DNA of 64,000 nt from Ancylostoma caninum (taxonomy: Eukaryota > Nematoda > Chromadorea > Rhabditida > Ancylostomatidae): NCBI GenBank assembly GCA_037903475.1, contig JBAJFG010000467.1, positions 620,001 to 684,000 on the forward strand, given 5' to 3'. Below the pieces are notes generated by a model. The model searched no databases. It saw nothing but the letters and a program-made list of their open reading frames with translations, and had not been told where the DNA came from. The translations under genes and the position numbers were made by a program. This document shows, piece after piece, positions 1-13,400 of the stretch (positions within the stretch are counted from its first letter, which is position 1; each line of letters opens with the position of its first letter).

Positions 1-1381
1 AGCTGTGCTTATAATGGAATCGTGTCTTAATCAATACTGTCTGCATCTGCATTGCATCTTGCCGACCACGCCTCTCAGCAGGTTGGGTATTAGATATCCC
101 GCAACCGAATTTTTGAGGAACTTGCTAGCTAGGAGCTGGAGTACTTGGATTCATCTTAACCATATGAATATACGAGGGGAGCGGTGGTTCAGTGGATACA
201 GTGCCGACCCAATTTATGCAGCCTTTTTCGTTCCGCTCCATAACCCCTATTACAGTGAAGCGTTGAATTTGAATTTTTTATGAGTTTTTAACTAGTCTCA
301 GTCTGAATGGTGGCCTCATAAAATCACTCCATTTTGTCGGTCAGATTTTTTGAGAATAACTTTTTTTTGCGTTTTTTGCGGTTTGGTCCCCTAGTGATAG
401 ATTTGACTCAAATCTGTTGGAACATATGTGTGCACAGTCACTGATTGAGATGCCTCAGGCTAACTCGACATTTCAGGGGTAAGTCTTCGTAGGGATAGTT
501 TCGGGAGAACTTTTGAGTTTTTTTTTGAGATTTATCATTGTTGTAATCTTTTTCTTTCTGCGGCATATGTTGATTCCTGTCCTTTCTTCCTTTATCCATG
601 TCACGTTATCCGAAACTCTCACGTCTGCCTTGTGCAATTATAAATCCGAAGTTAAAGGCAGCAGAAACGGGAATTTTCGACCTCGATATTTCGACACAGT
701 TCAGGGTGATTGCGTGCGCCGATCACTGTTAGAATGCTGAAAACAGTCGAAACTTCTGAACTGCCCACTTTCTGGGACATATCAGCTCATCGCTTTCGAG
801 CAAGTTGAGCCGATTTGCGCGACCAGTTCGGTGCGGACCGATCCAAAAAAGTCGATAACGCTATCTTTTTTTTGTCAGTTGTTTTGTTGGCGAAATCGGT
901 TTTGGACAATGTTTTGCAGCGTTCCGGAAGTTAATAGAAGGAAAGAATTTTGACAAAGACCACCCAACCAGTCAAGATGCTGCAGGAGCACCATTGAATT
1001 CTAAAACAAACCCAGAGCCATGAAAAAATTCGAAAATGAGACACTAACGAAGGTCAGCCATACATGTAACTAAACCAGCACATTTGTTGTGAAATAAGGA
1101 GTCGAAAAAATCGTTGTGTTAAGCAACGCAACAAAGGGAAATTAAGGACTATGAACTAGCTTTACAATGATTATATCTGAGAAAGGGTTCCAACACATCC
1201 CAGGTTCGACTTTTTTTTAAATCTGTGGTCGAGAATAGAGGATATAAGAATCTTGGCGAACACAGCAACAAAAAGAAGCACCTCAATTGCTTGAGTTTTC
1301 CTTGCTACTTTCTTTGTCGAATTGTGGGGACTATTTGTGAGCATCGAAAACGACCAAAATCTCGGACTTGAAAATTTCCGT

Positions 1382-1407
1382 GGGTGCTGCTTTTAAAGGC
1401 AGCACCC
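1382..1407. repeat. TTAA-centred palindrome with AGGCAG ends
   Basis: A perfect inverted repeat whose two arms (GGGTGCTGC / GCAGCACCC) meet around TTTTAAA. The arms match the termini of the TTAA-flanked element at 8247-8663. This looks like two element ends joined at one target site, either as a remnant or as an inverted pair. Confidence 0.6.
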
Positions 1408-1605
1408 GTCGAAATCCTCGACACCTAGTTGAATTACCAGTACTGACATACTTGTCAGCACATCACAAATGTTCAAAGAACTCAAAATCATGACTTACCT
1501 GCGAAAAAAAATTCAAGTCGAAGTCGCGAACACACCTCCCTTCCGCGAACACAGCTTCTCGCATGAGACGGCACACACCCTCGGTGCGTCCACCTCGCAC
1601 AGTTC

Positions 1606-1649
1606 CATTCATTCATTCATTCATTCATTCATTCATTCATTCATTCATT
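1606..1649. repeat. (CATT)n microsatellite
   Basis: About eleven uninterrupted copies of a 4-bp unit. It lies inside a short open frame that is probably not a gene. Confidence 0.95.
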
Positions 1650-4108
1650 ACTTTGTAGTAGTTTACAATGCGACCAGTTGCGAACGTTTTCCCCGTGGCG
1701 AGACCCACGAGTGTCAAACGGAGTGCGGTTTCACTGTTGAGTATGAGTTCTAGGCCCTAAAAAAGGCAACGCAAAAATTCAACAAAATCTCGCGCACGGC
1801 TACTCGAGCGAATGTTGCTTCTAACCTATTGAAGATTACATCCTTTTTCGTGCTCGCTTTTCCCACTTTTTCCAAGTTTTGGCCCTTTTCTCTGCTGCGG
1901 AATTCTTATGATCATTTTACTATAGGTCATCGTAATCACATCGACACGTGAATATTATGAGGTCGTCAGATATGAAACGTCCGATTTTGGATGAGAAGAT
2001 TTCGAGTTTTGTTTCTAAAGCAAGATGCAGTATAAGATATCCGAATATGCTCCTGTACTAGCCCCACAGCCTTGCCATCTTAACTGCAGCTTGATTGCGC
2101 CAACAGGTTGGAAACGTGGGAAACTAGTAGCAATCAATTGGCGAAGAGTGTTCCCAACATCATGTTGAGAATTGAATATTTTCTCCAGCAAAAAGTGAGC
2201 TAATCCTTGAAAGGAGTTGTGGTCACATATAGCAAGGTTTGCTCAGTACAGATGGGTGGTGGGTCCTCACCCCTGCTCCTTTGGCTTAAGCAGCGTGGAT
2301 TTGTGAAAAATGGTCAAAAATTCGCACCCATTTTTGAGGGTCAAACTGGGAGAAATTCGTTTACCGAGCCACTTTTAATGGTCATACTGCCTTGGGTACA
2401 GAAATATTATTGGATTATAAAGGTCACACCGTGCTGTTTACGTTGACCTAGTTTCACTCCTATCCACTTCGGCTACGGCTTCCCGCTCATCGATATCCAG
2501 GTTCATCATACTGCTCACTTTGGAGCTTCATGTCACCTGAGCGGAACTTCCAAAGCAGATGCTGTTCAGTGCATATACTAGCCAAATGTCCCCTAACACT
2601 ACCCTGATAATCCCACCTTTCTCAGCTCTAATGGCTGGAAAATGGAACTTATGCTCCAAAACGACAAAAGTGCTTTCAAACAAAAATTCGGAAACGGATC
2701 AAAGACCCAGGAAGTGGTTTTGAAAGGAAAAGGATATACCTTCATAATGAAAATAGAGATGAGAAGAGATCTAGTAAATCTTCGAAGATAGAGACAGTCA
2801 AACTGACCGCTCATAAAATCGGACATTTCATACCTGACGACCTAATACTTTACCATGTAAGCAAACCGCTAAGATCATTAGTCGCTGGTGAGCAACGCGA
2901 TCGTCATTGGTTTAACTTACACCTATCTTCTCCGTTGTTATGAAATTTCGCCGCAGTAATGAAAAAAGGTCTCATCTTATTCATCTTGCATCTCTAATGC
3001 TTCCCACAGGGCTCGAAATGGGCGGCGCGGAGTGCGTTTTTGAAACGCTTGCTCGAAAATGAAGTAAAACGAAAGAAACGCAAGCCCACCGCTAGTTGAC
3101 TGATTACTCTAGTCGTGCTGGTAGCGCGTGAATTCTCCTTGTTCCTTTTCGATTTTCACCGCACATTATGCGTAAACATCTCACAGAAGTGCTTTTAGCG
3201 ACTATCGTGGCGTTCTAGAATCCCTCTACAGCCAGGTCAATATCCATGAAATCCGTTATGCGCTCGATCACCCACCGCGTGCTTCAAACTATAGGATGCC
3301 TGAGGAAAGTTTGGCACAGCATGGATGTTGTTGTTTGCCATACCTTGCGCTTCTCTTTATCCGTTTATCATTCTTTTCTTTCTTGAGGTTCTGGAATTGT
3401 GCTCATATGCACACATGCTGCAACGGTTTGAGTGTTGTTTTTTTTTGTTTTAATGCGATGTACTTCATCTGTATGAGAGGAGGAAAATTTGATTTTTTTT
3501 GCCATTATATATACTCTTGAGCCACTACCTCAAGGGCTGTGTCTATGCCTTAGTGTGACAGCAGAAGAGATTTTTGCACAATGTTCACGGATGTTCACAT
3601 GCACCATTAGTTAGGTGGCAAAATTCGTGGACGACGCTCTCGTTTTCCTTAAGCCGAAAACTTTTTTCTTCATCACAACCACTAGTAATGCATGCTTTCC
3701 TTCATGGCGGCTGATATGAGCATTAGATGTATGCGCTCTTTCAGGAACTTCACGCTTAGTTCTATTCTAATCTCATATTTTCTTCATGGGAAGGCGAAAA
3801 CCTCTGGGAGCGAATATAAAATAGCCTGTACAAGCAGGAGCTACCACTTACAGCGGAACAGAATATTCACTGAGGAGATCATACCTTGCGTGAGCAGCAG
3901 AAAATAAATAATAGGTCGTTTTTTGTAAGCCACATCTGTTCTCGTTGGTAAATGGCCACTATTTTCTATCGGAGTGACGTAGCGTACCGGTCAGCCTCCT
4001 CACTAAGAAATTTGAAGCATTTTTCATCCAAGATGAGTGTACAGCATATCCATGGAAGCAATGTTCACGCACTTGTTGCAGAAATTGTACACCTGGAATA
4101 CGCATGTT

Positions 4109-4181
4109 CCCGCGGTGGATCCGCACATACCCGCGGTGGCGAGCCGACGCTCCACCTCGGCGTACCGCGGATCCACCGCGG
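4109..4181. repeat. GC-rich hairpin
   Basis: Inverted repeat with arms CCGCGGTGGATCCGC and its complement, plus a third partial copy (ACCCGCGGTGGCGAG) in the loop. It could fold as a strong hairpin. No gene is attached and its function is unknown. Confidence 0.75.
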
Positions 4182-5281
4182 CCGGAAAGTTCAGAGTAGC
4201 AAGAACTCGTCCGCTTCAATATTGAATTCGGTCTTTAAAATGGGGATTTTTAACCGTTTTTCACATTTCAAGCACATTACTAGAATCAGCACGTCGAGTA
4301 GGACCAGACTCCGTTGATATCTGGATACCCATCATGAGTGAGACACTGCCTTTATAGTTCAAGGATCTTTCAAATTGAACCATGCGAGAATAGGCGCGGT
4401 TCAACATTGAGCGAAGTCTTCAATGTGTTAAAGTACCAACTCTATTATTACATTTTAAAGTCATCCGTTGGGATGAAATAACTTAACTTCGAAGTTGTTC
4501 TCTTACTCCCATACTTTCCAATTTCCTTTTTTTCATCGTAATACTATTCGTCAGTTTTTTCTGCTACCGGACGTCTCTCTTTGACTTGCGTATTCCAAGT
4601 GCTTCAATAAATAGATAAACATGCGCTAAGACCACTGTGACGTTTTTTTTTTGGTCTTCGACTTGATTAACTCTTGACAGAAACGCCATAGCTCGCCGAC
4701 CAGAAGGAAGCGCTGCTCATCCGGTGGATAGTCACTATCAAAGGTAGTGGCTGATTTCTGCTACTTCGTGCGGAAAAAAATTGCATTTCTGTGAGCATAT
4801 GTACATGAAAAGACTAAAAAGAGTCAACGTTTCAACAAATCACTCCTAACTATTATTTTCATTTTCAGTATTCAGAAATGATCGGGAAAATTGGCTATAA
4901 CACCCAACATTGGCGTTATTGAAATAAATAGAGGTGGAGAATCATAATTGCATCGCTGAACACCGCCTATCTGTTCTGCCGCGCCGCACCCGCTATGCGG
5001 CGCAGCACAGCAGTCGGGAGCTGGTGTTGCTCTTACTAATGTATGGCTTTTTTGGTTTCTTTTTTGGTTTCGGTTTTCATTCTGGATCACGGGTAAAGAA
5101 ACTACCATGCGAACAAAATTGATACGGGCTACGCCGGCGCACAGATGTTCTGCCGCGCTGCATTGATGGAGCGGCGCAGCACAGCAGATGGGCTATATAA
5201 TCTTCGTTGCAAGAATGATTGACCAGCTCCGTGATGAGTTAAAATTTTGAGGTGACTATTTTGAATATTTAAACTATTCAG

Positions 5282-8200
5282 ACTATCTGGAGGTGTCCCA
5301 AACGACCATTGTCGAATGTACGACAAAGGAAGACAAGAAATGTCGTGTGAATCGGACGCTGAATGCACGTCATGGATCAGGCTGTTTAGAGCGGTGAGGT
5401 CTGATTTTGGCAGAACGTGGTCGTTCTGCGGCACAATGTGAACCACATATCATGGCAGCTCACCTCCTTCAGTCTCCTTAGTATTTCTATCATTAGACTG
5501 CAAATTTCGTTCTTTAGTTCGACCTGGATCACGACGGCTACATTCCCACAACGGATCTCAGACGAAGCATTCGCGAATCAGCGTTCTCGTTCAGCCTCAG
5601 CCCTGATGAAATCGATGCTATGATGATGAACATGGACAGTAACGGCGACAAGCTCATCGATTTTCCAGAATTTTGCACCCTTGTAAGACATAAGACCATT
5701 TTGCTAGCATCCTACATCATCATAGAGCGCTAGGTCAACGGGGGGTTGGGGCGGTCGTATGGCGCGGTCACGCGTCGCGGTTTGCCTGGATCTGCCTGAC
5801 GGAGCAACTCGCCCATCCAGCCATCATCCGACCGAAGAGGAGAACGCTGAACTAGCGGTAGTAGTGGGTTCTAAGGTATGGATAGCGTATACGGAACGTT
5901 TCGAACATACAGCTTATCTGAATACCCAAGTGAATTACTTTCAAAAGTAATTCACTTGGGTATTCAGATACTTTCAAAACAAAGGAATTACTACGGAAGC
6001 CCTATGAATACTCTGTCAGAATAAGAAGCTTTCTGGAACATCCGAACAAATACTTCTAATACGTAGATTTTTCGAACTGCTGAATAGTTGAACTACATGC
6101 ACTTGTGGCTTTCTAAGTTCTTGAACATTTCAGGGCTGCTAGGAGTTACTCCTATTAAAGTTGAATACCTGACGTCAAGTTGATCTAGGTAAAGATTAGT
6201 TTCTTCAAAACTCTATCAATAAAATGCAGCGCACTAGAAGTGGAACCTAACTTTAAGGGTTTGTTACGTAGAGGTGGTATCTGTAACTCTGTATGATCTC
6301 TTCCATCATAGGGTAATGCCGGAAAGATGGACGAGTTGCTCCGTCAGGTCGATTCAGGCAAACCGCGGTGCGTGACCGTAATCGGTTGGTAGCAGCACGC
6401 CCCAGACTCAGCCTGTCTGTAGTGCCTCCCGAAGAATCGCGCCATACGATCTACACCCGGTCAACGATATTGATTATGTACAGTGAGCGTCGATGGTGGA
6501 GCGCTTTTCGCGGACACGAAAAGCACGCCGCGCGGCCACTTCGCTCGAGCTAAAATCGCCACTGTGAGGACAAATCAGGGCTTTCTTGATAGTATTCTAT
6601 CATATTTGAAGTAAACTTCCAAGGAAACTACCTAACTATCAAGGAAACCCCATAGCTTGTTGTCGCGGCGAAGATTCGAGCGGGAGTCTGCTGGGTGTTT
6701 TCCGATTCCGCGAAAAAAGCTCAGCGAACGATGGCAACTGTACACGAAATATTGTTTTTAGTGTTTTGGCTCGAACCAGACTTGACCAGAGATATGGGCG
6801 ATGCCCGCGCTTTGTGACGCTTCGGCTTCCTGAGACATCGTGGGGCGGCGGGGAGCTGCCATCAACGCAATATGCCTCAAACGCGAAAGCTGAAATTTAT
6901 CGCCAAAGGCAGCCAAAAATAGTAAAAAATTATCATTATTATCAAGAGAATACTTGGAGATCTTTCCACAGATTTACGAATCATGCCCTAGCTTTAAAAT
7001 TAATTTTAATGTTTTAAAGGTATTTAGGGAGTTAAAAAATAAACGGGATGATGGGCTAGATCCTACTATGTACATACAGGGGTATCAAAAAGTTTCCGGC
7101 TTCCGCTCGCCTATTCCATATTTCTGTGCAGTTTTGGCAGCATCATGTAGGGGAGGCCTTTTATGTTTTTTGTTTGCAAAATTTCATGAGATGTGTGACT
7201 GTTAGACCTCCAAGAAATAGGAACGTTTTATTCAAGCCAAGGTATGGTTATCACTCAAAAAACGCGTATCCAGCGAGAAGCAACCGATGAATTTTTGTTT
7301 TGTAAATGAATGGACAAAATCCAAATCCGCCCCAAAACTCTTAACAAAGAGGATTTGTTTCCTGCCCTCGGCGAAGCTCATATGGAACGGCCACATCTGT
7401 GTACCACAACGATAGGAGCAGCACTTAGCAGTACAGCATCACAGTGCAAAATGGTCGGAGCGGTGATGTTGCCGCGAAAGATAGCAGATCAAGAAATAAC
7501 ATTGAATGGTTAGGCTTAATGAGATGATCGCGGCTTTGTTTAAATTCGAACGTGTTATGGCTTGGTGCGTTAATTTGGGGTTACGAAACGTAGAGGTAAA
7601 TCGGGCGATGAGGTAAAAATACCAAAGATAAAATTTAGGTTGGAATGCTCCATCACAACGAAGGTGAAATTAGGGACAAAGAGTGGCACAGTATTTATGC
7701 GGCACCCTGTATATAAGGACAGAATCAGGCGTTTTTCAGATGAGTCGAGTGAAGCGACGGCGATTATTGCATTTGATGTTCAGAGCTGCACAGTTCGTTG
7801 TGCCACGATCGAAGCGCACTGAGCCTTTCGACTATTTGCAAAAGTGAGTACAACGTTCAGTGAACCTCGAAAAACTGTGCAGGAAGCAGAGAATTGAACA
7901 ATGCGTGCCCATACATCTATTGAAAAGCGATTGTTTAGGTACAAATGCTGCCCACCTCCAATATTCATGGTGATAATCAGCATCATCCAGGTAGGTAGTG
8001 TAGGCAGTCAATGCTGCAAACCTGGAGAACTCTCTAATGTTTGAACTTCAAAGCTTTAGTTGGCCATCTACGCCTACTACACCGTTGAATCTGGAGAAGG
8101 GTTGAGCATCACTGGACCCGTGCCCACCAAGTCACCTCTCATCTTCAATCCATACCGCAAAAGCGAAGTGTGGCGATTCTTCACCTACATGTTCATTCAT

Positions 8201-11200
8201 ATTGGGTGAGTTTACAAATACAGATGTCTCCCTACTCGGCGCTTAAAGGCAGCACTCACTGAAATTTTCACTTCTGAAATGAGTCACTTACCATGTAGCC
8301 GGCCGCTGGACAATCGCAACAGTAAGTTGAACACTTTGGATGGCCGCCTACCTGCGAAGATACTGCCGTGGACACATCTGCCGTTCTGGACATTAGGGTT
8401 CCGTCGCCCCAACTAACGCAGTTGACAGGGTGTGCGCATGTGGTTCAGCGGGGGCGTGTCTATGAAATTCATTTGCAGGGTTCCGTGGCGGGACCCATCA
8501 CGGAACACTCGTCCACGCTGTGGATACGCATGAAATACCGCTATCATTTTCCGTCTTTTTCGCGTGTTTCACGTTACTTCATCGTTGTCAATGAGTTTAT
8601 CGTCCCTAAAAACCCCGATATACCGCGAAATCTTCAAACCAAAAATTTCCGTGAGTGCTGCCTTTAAGGTGTTTTCCCTGAGCCAGAACACTGCAATCAA
8701 CAGAATGCAAAGATTTTATTGTGGTCCTGACAAATAAATGCTATATCTATTGCATGATTGCTTTTCAGTCGAAGGGAAAAGTCAATACAATCGATGAATT
8801 CATTCAAAATGCTTATCGTTTCGTAGACCGACGTGTCAAGAAACCTCAGTGATCGTTTCCTCTTTCACTGACCGCAACCGAAAACGTTAGTGAAGTAAAT
8901 CTGATGATAATTTTGTGGAAGATGCATACGTGTTCAGCGTGTTCGAGATCCCCTTCTGACACATCCTCACTAAGTGTACACCTACCGTAACCCTGCAAAA
9001 ACTGGGTTTTGGTACGAGTCAAATTTTCCTGTTCGACATTTCAAATAACCTCCGCACGCTGAAATTTCAGTAGAATTTTTTTGAGGATTTTTGCTTCGTA
9101 GAAGTTGGATTGTGCCGCTTTTTCTAATACACGGCCCTAGAAATCCTGGCTGAGATTCATGAAACTTTGACCATGCTAACCAACCGGGATTACGTTGATT
9201 AGCTGTACTATATGCTGTGCGTGGTGAACAACTAGGTAACCTAGTGGGTAGCGCATCGAACATTTAGGCAGAAGTGTGAAGGTCTGGATCCAGCCGGTGG
9301 AATCAAGATTAAAAAAGTGAAAAAAGTGATGAAAAATCCCATTGGAAGAGTGGCCATGGTACAAAAACATCGGGCCAAGACTTTATCTGACATGGAACTA
9401 CGCTTTGGATAGTGGAGTTGTTCCGTGGTTCATGCAGTAGTGCACATATCTAATGTACCCCAGACATACCCCAAACAAAAAAGCCTAAAATTCAAAAAAG
9501 CAAAGTTAGATGGATCTGAGGGATTCAAGCCGTAAACGCTCTGCTTGTCAGACTGATGCGTTATCGACCCGGCCACCGCACCTGACGCGAATCGGCAGAT
9601 GCAGTGGAGAAACACATGGACATTATTAGTTTATTTATCCAGATATAGTAGTACGCTTCAGCGATGCCAGAGAGGGGTGCTTGCGGCAACGGAGCTATTT
9701 TCCGAATTGTACGGATTTCACGAATTATTTCACTTGGGTACGGTTTACGGTGGGCGCGGTGGAGCTACGGATGGTGAGGCGGCTGCTCGCTGTCGGCTCA
9801 CACGGATTTTTCTGCCCGGCTTCTCTCAGTGGGCTTATTTATAGAAAATTGAAATGATAGGCTCCGCTCAGCGCTGGTCACCGTAGATCACAAGGGGTCG
9901 TATTCGCGACTTCACCACAGGTACTGGATTGTTTCAAAAACTCATAACCAGACGAAGCCAGATTATTCGAAAGTGCATCTCGAAATACTCCACAGTCTAT
10001 ACGGCAGGTAATCACAGTAACCACGATTGGTTTGGCTCAGAGTTTCATGAGACCCAGCTCTACATGGAATCCTATGGCAGTGCAGTATAGAAATTTTCAA
10101 CGCGCTCTCCTGAGCGCATAAGGACCATGGGACGAAAATGATATACATAAAGTAACATAAATAACATCACACATCATCACAAACAATGCTTTCGAAAATG
10201 GATGCTTCGTTTTGATCCGGTTAGTTTGGTTAGGCTGCTGCACTTCCCTTTTTAGAGTGTGGCTCTCCCAGATGTAACTGTTATCAATCCCGCGGCTGGC
10301 CCACCATTTGTTCATGGTTAACGTGCCGAATACCAACCATGGGATAACGGTGGGCCTACCTTGGTACGATAGTTTAGAGTAACGGCATAATAGGCGCGCC
10401 AACTCCGGCCACTTTTGCGTTTGTCGCGCAGGTGTCATGCGGAGAGGGGTGGGGTGGGGCTGCGCTCCAAACGTCGGATGTCTGAGAGAACTTTTGAATA
10501 CATCAAGCACAGATGCGAGAATCACACTGCACGAGAAAATCGTTTTATTGATTTTCTCGCTTTTGCTCAAGGACGGGTGGAAACGCGCTTGGGGTTTCCG
10601 AATACTCTGAACACAAATATGTATGACAGGCACTTTCAATGAAGTTATTCTTCAAATAGCTTTATTAACTTTCCCTAATGAGATACTTAGGTTTGTTAAC
10701 GTACTGATCACAGAAATATTGTCCTCATAAGCGTGAAATGCTGGGAGTGAAACACCCGAGCGAACCCGCTCGTGCCCTCTAATCTACAATATTCCTTGGA
10801 AAATCATTCTCGCTTCAATCGCTCTTTAAACATCTGCTAGTGTGATTTTGTAGTCACTAGAAGAACAAATGTCGTAGTTCTCCAAGGTTTATTCAAGAGT
10901 TGTTATAACCATTACCCAGAATTCTAGTAAGAAACTGAAGTACGCCTACCGGTTTGATCCTTGTCACTCATACTATGAGTACGCAAATGTGAGGAATTAT
11001 TGCCACCGCGCACTTTTTAGCGATTTCGACTGTTCACAATTCCCTGTACCTGTTCTTAATCCTTCTCGGTTATTGCTGTGCAATTTACCTGAGCGGCAAC
11101 CATGAATCAATCCGGCTGTGCAGAGAGAATGCTAAATCTTGCGTTGCATTTTAACTTCTAAGGCTCGTAGCGCTTAAATAGTAAATTTCGATTTATACTA

Positions 11201-11999
11201 GTGGTTTGTATCGTTGTAGCTGCAACAGTGCCTATCCCTCATTGTACAGAGAGGCGGTCGCGCAAAAAACTCAAACAGGTAGTGTGAATTGACCCTAAGA
11301 CGCAGATCTTCCAGAATATACCACGTTGTTTTCAACATCCTTACACAACTCGTGCTTGGAATCCCCTTGGAGCTCGTACATCAGTGGCGGGTCATCATTG
11401 TTTATCTCGCAGGTGTCCTCTCAGGTACGCTAATATAAACAAACTTCGGATGCTCCCTTCTCGAATGTGGACCACAATATGGAATAATTTCAGGATCTTT
11501 GCTCGTAACAGCAGTGGACCCTCACGTTTTCCTCGCCGGAGCTTCTGGCGGCGTCTATGCGCTCCTCGCTGCGCACCTTGCTGAGCTCACAATGAACTGG
11601 TCTGAGGTGGGAGTCTGGCGACCTTGTTGCGTACATACGATCCAATTCAATTTACTCAGATGGAGTTCAATTGGGTTCGGGCGATAGTGCTGGCAATTCT
11701 CATCGGATCAGATGCTGGTGTCGCTGTTTACCAACGTTACTTCGTTGACAGAACGGATAAGGTAGAGCACGGCGGCTGAATCATTACACTGATTGTACCA
11801 AACAAGGATTTTCCAGGTTTCATATGTCTCCCACATCGGTGGTTTCGTGGCTGGCGTGCTGCTGGGAATAGTACTTCTTCGAAACTTCCGCCGGCATCGA
11901 TGGGAGGGCAAGCTGTGGTGGACGGCGCTTGCCGCGTACGCGTTCTTCACCGCTGTTTGTGTTGCTTTGATCATTGCACCAGATCTGATGAGATTTTAA
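5282..11999 (+). CDS. EF-hand rhomboid intramembrane serine protease (ten exons)
   Basis: Multi-pass membrane protease that cleaves transmembrane substrates such as EGF-type ligand precursors (family knowledge). Phase-consistent exons: 5282-5393 (ATG at 5316), 5518-5682, 6312-6367, 6412-6459, 7939-7990, 8060-8205, 11315-11424, 11494-11606, 11660-11761, 11817-11999 (TAA), giving about 350 aa. The N-terminus holds two EF-hands: loop [12 protein letters not shown] (Asp instead of Glu at position 12) and [12 protein letters not shown] (Lys instead of Gly at position 6). Then come [20 protein letters not shown], the catalytic GASGG serine motif (exon 8) and the SHIGG histidine (last exon), with the HVVFN asparagine in exon 7. 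The catalytic set is intact. Position 5281 ends a TATTCAG acceptor that could take the spliced leader. It resembles C. elegans ROM-1/ROM-2; which one is the orthologue is not decided. The 3.1-kb intron 6 is repeat-filled. Confidence 0.9.
5745..5830 (-). pseudogene. Inverted partial copy of rhomboid exon 3
   Basis: The segment is the reverse complement, at roughly 80-85 per cent identity by eye, of 6335-6408, that is exon 3 and the start of the following 44-bp intron. It lies in intron 2 of the same gene, antisense, and has no splice sites of its own in place. Transcripts could fold the copy back on the exon. Confidence 0.7.
5915..5970. repeat. Near-perfect 56-bp palindrome
   Basis: Arms of about 25 bp (TATCTGAATACCCAAGTG... 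and its complement) separated by only a few bases. It lies between the antisense exon copy and the true exon 3, so the two features may share one rearrangement. Confidence 0.85.
7074..7713. mobile_element. Possible mariner-like remnant
   Basis: The ends read TACAGGGGTATCAAAAAGT on the left and the complement of TACAGGGTGCCGCATAAAT on the right, the start style of Tc1/mariner elements. No transposase reading frame survives between them. It is located in rhomboid intron 4. The assignment rests only on short, imperfect termini. Confidence 0.35.
8247..8663. mobile_element. TTAA-flanked miniature element (piggyBac-like ends)
   Basis: A 417-bp non-coding segment in rhomboid intron 6, bounded by TTAA at 8243-8246 and 8664-8667. 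Terminal inverted repeats begin AGGCAGCACTCAC on both sides. TTAA target sites are the hallmark of piggyBac transposons. The internal part is related to 62870-63147, a truncated second copy. Confidence 0.75.
10390..10486. mobile_element. End fragment of the 52216-52890 TIR element family
   Basis: Shares the segment GGCGCGCCAACTCC...CACTTTTGCGTTTG and the terminal GCGCTCCAA...TCTGAG with the right end of the element at 52216-52890. The left end is missing here. It lies in rhomboid intron 6. Confidence 0.6.
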
Positions 12000-13400
12000 A
12001 TAATTCGCCGAAGTTGATAGGAGCTCTGTAGGCACGAAAAGAAAACTGCTGCGCTCAAGTGGAGGACCGCTCGCTATTGTTGAACGCTAATTGACAAGTT
12101 CTATCCCAAAAATCTCAAATTCAAAAATGTCTTCCAAACTTCGTATGTGAGGGTTATTTGTGTACGGTTACAGTTACCACGAGGAAATGCTATTTTTCGA
12201 TGGAAAGTGAAAGTATGCTACGAAATAAAGTTGATAGCCGCGATCAGCATCCGAAATGGTCCCATTCTGTGCAGTTCCTAAAGATTCTGTGTTGTTCCTG
12301 CCGTATACATATAATAACCCTAGAAACGCGTGATACCGGTGGAAAATGAATGTGATTTCCGCATGCAGCCGAACAAATGACCCCCGTAGGCAGGGTTTGG
12401 TTGAAAACAATGACCTTGAGATTTCTGAGGCAGAAATAGTCAAATAGTGTCCCCAAACCATAGCACAAAAGGAGATAGTGAGGTGATCTCGCTCCCGTCA
12501 ACAAAACTTGGAAAATTTTTGGAATGTCAAAGTTCTTTAGTTTCACGTTTCATGCTTTTCTGCATGCATTTCTCTCATGTAAGATATCTCAAGATAAGCT
12601 CTCATAACTGTTGTCATCTCACCCGCAAATTATTTATTCCTCGAGAATAAAGAAGCTTGACATTGTTCACAGGTGTCTTGGTGTGTTGACGATTTCTACT
12701 GTCTAATGAAGAAGTAACAGTTTCCAGTATTGACGATTGCTTTCATCACTGATCTTGAAAGACACAATGCAAACAAAAGGCAGATAGAAAACGAGTCCTG
12801 GATCAGCGTGAATACTACACTAAACAATAATTAAACAATAATTTCATACGCAGGAGGACTTCATCACGGAATAGAAGTACATATACAATGTAAAAAGATG
12901 TGATACCGTTTTGTTTCCCGTCGAGGAAGAAAAAGAAAATAGAAGTCACCTATCCAGACATCTATCTTTCAAGGGTCGATATCGTCCCGCCTTGAACCCC
13001 TCTCTCTCTCAGGAGGATGTGAGGTTTGTTCCCTTTTCACATTAAGTGTTCATCTCACTCGTCAATCGGCGAACTATTGCAAGAGAGTAAGCCGAATTTA
13101 GCCTCGAGAGACCCTGTATCAGCTCTCTCCGTAGTGCTGCGGCAATTCCACTGTCTAAACAAAAAACTTGGGGCACGCTTATTCAACACTGATTCCGAGG
13201 TTCTGCCGGATTTGCAACTCTGATCGAATTGTTACGGCTATAGAGCTCGTCTTCTTCGAGGGTAAAGCTGCACGAATGTCTGAGTGTTATGAGCGCGGTT
13301 TTCAGCCAGTGAGTCAGCAGTATTTTGAAGACAGTATGCCTCTATCTTGTGTTTTGAAGAATTTTACATGCGAGTTATGGAAGCAGTCGGTGATCGCGAG
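12000..13400. other. Rhomboid 3' flank, no further gene seen
   Basis: An AATAAA hexamer near 12224 could serve as the rhomboid polyadenylation signal, giving a 3' UTR of about 240 bp. The remainder up to the first retrotransposon copy has no recognisable coding sequence. The last few hundred bases may be degenerate retroelement sequence on the minus strand, but no domain could be placed. Confidence 0.4.

Larger units (their letters stand above)
1..5281. other. Region without a recognised gene
   Basis: No exon chain or conserved domain could be recognised on either strand over this 5.3 kb. Short ORFs here have no family resemblance. The region contains a CATT microsatellite, a TTAA-centred palindrome and GC-rich hairpins, listed separately. 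Two similar GC-rich hairpin segments near 4968-5020 and 5147-5190 share the same GCGGCGCAGCACAGCAG core and may be copies of one small repeat. Upstream regulatory sequence of the rhomboid gene is expected at the right-hand end, but no TATA box or initiator could be assigned. Confidence 0.5.

Noticed and set aside
9505..9585. Minus-strand tRNA-like segment with GGTGGCCGGGTCGA and GGCTTGAATCC
   Set aside because: Arms do not pair into a cloverleaf; at most a decayed tRNA or SINE head.
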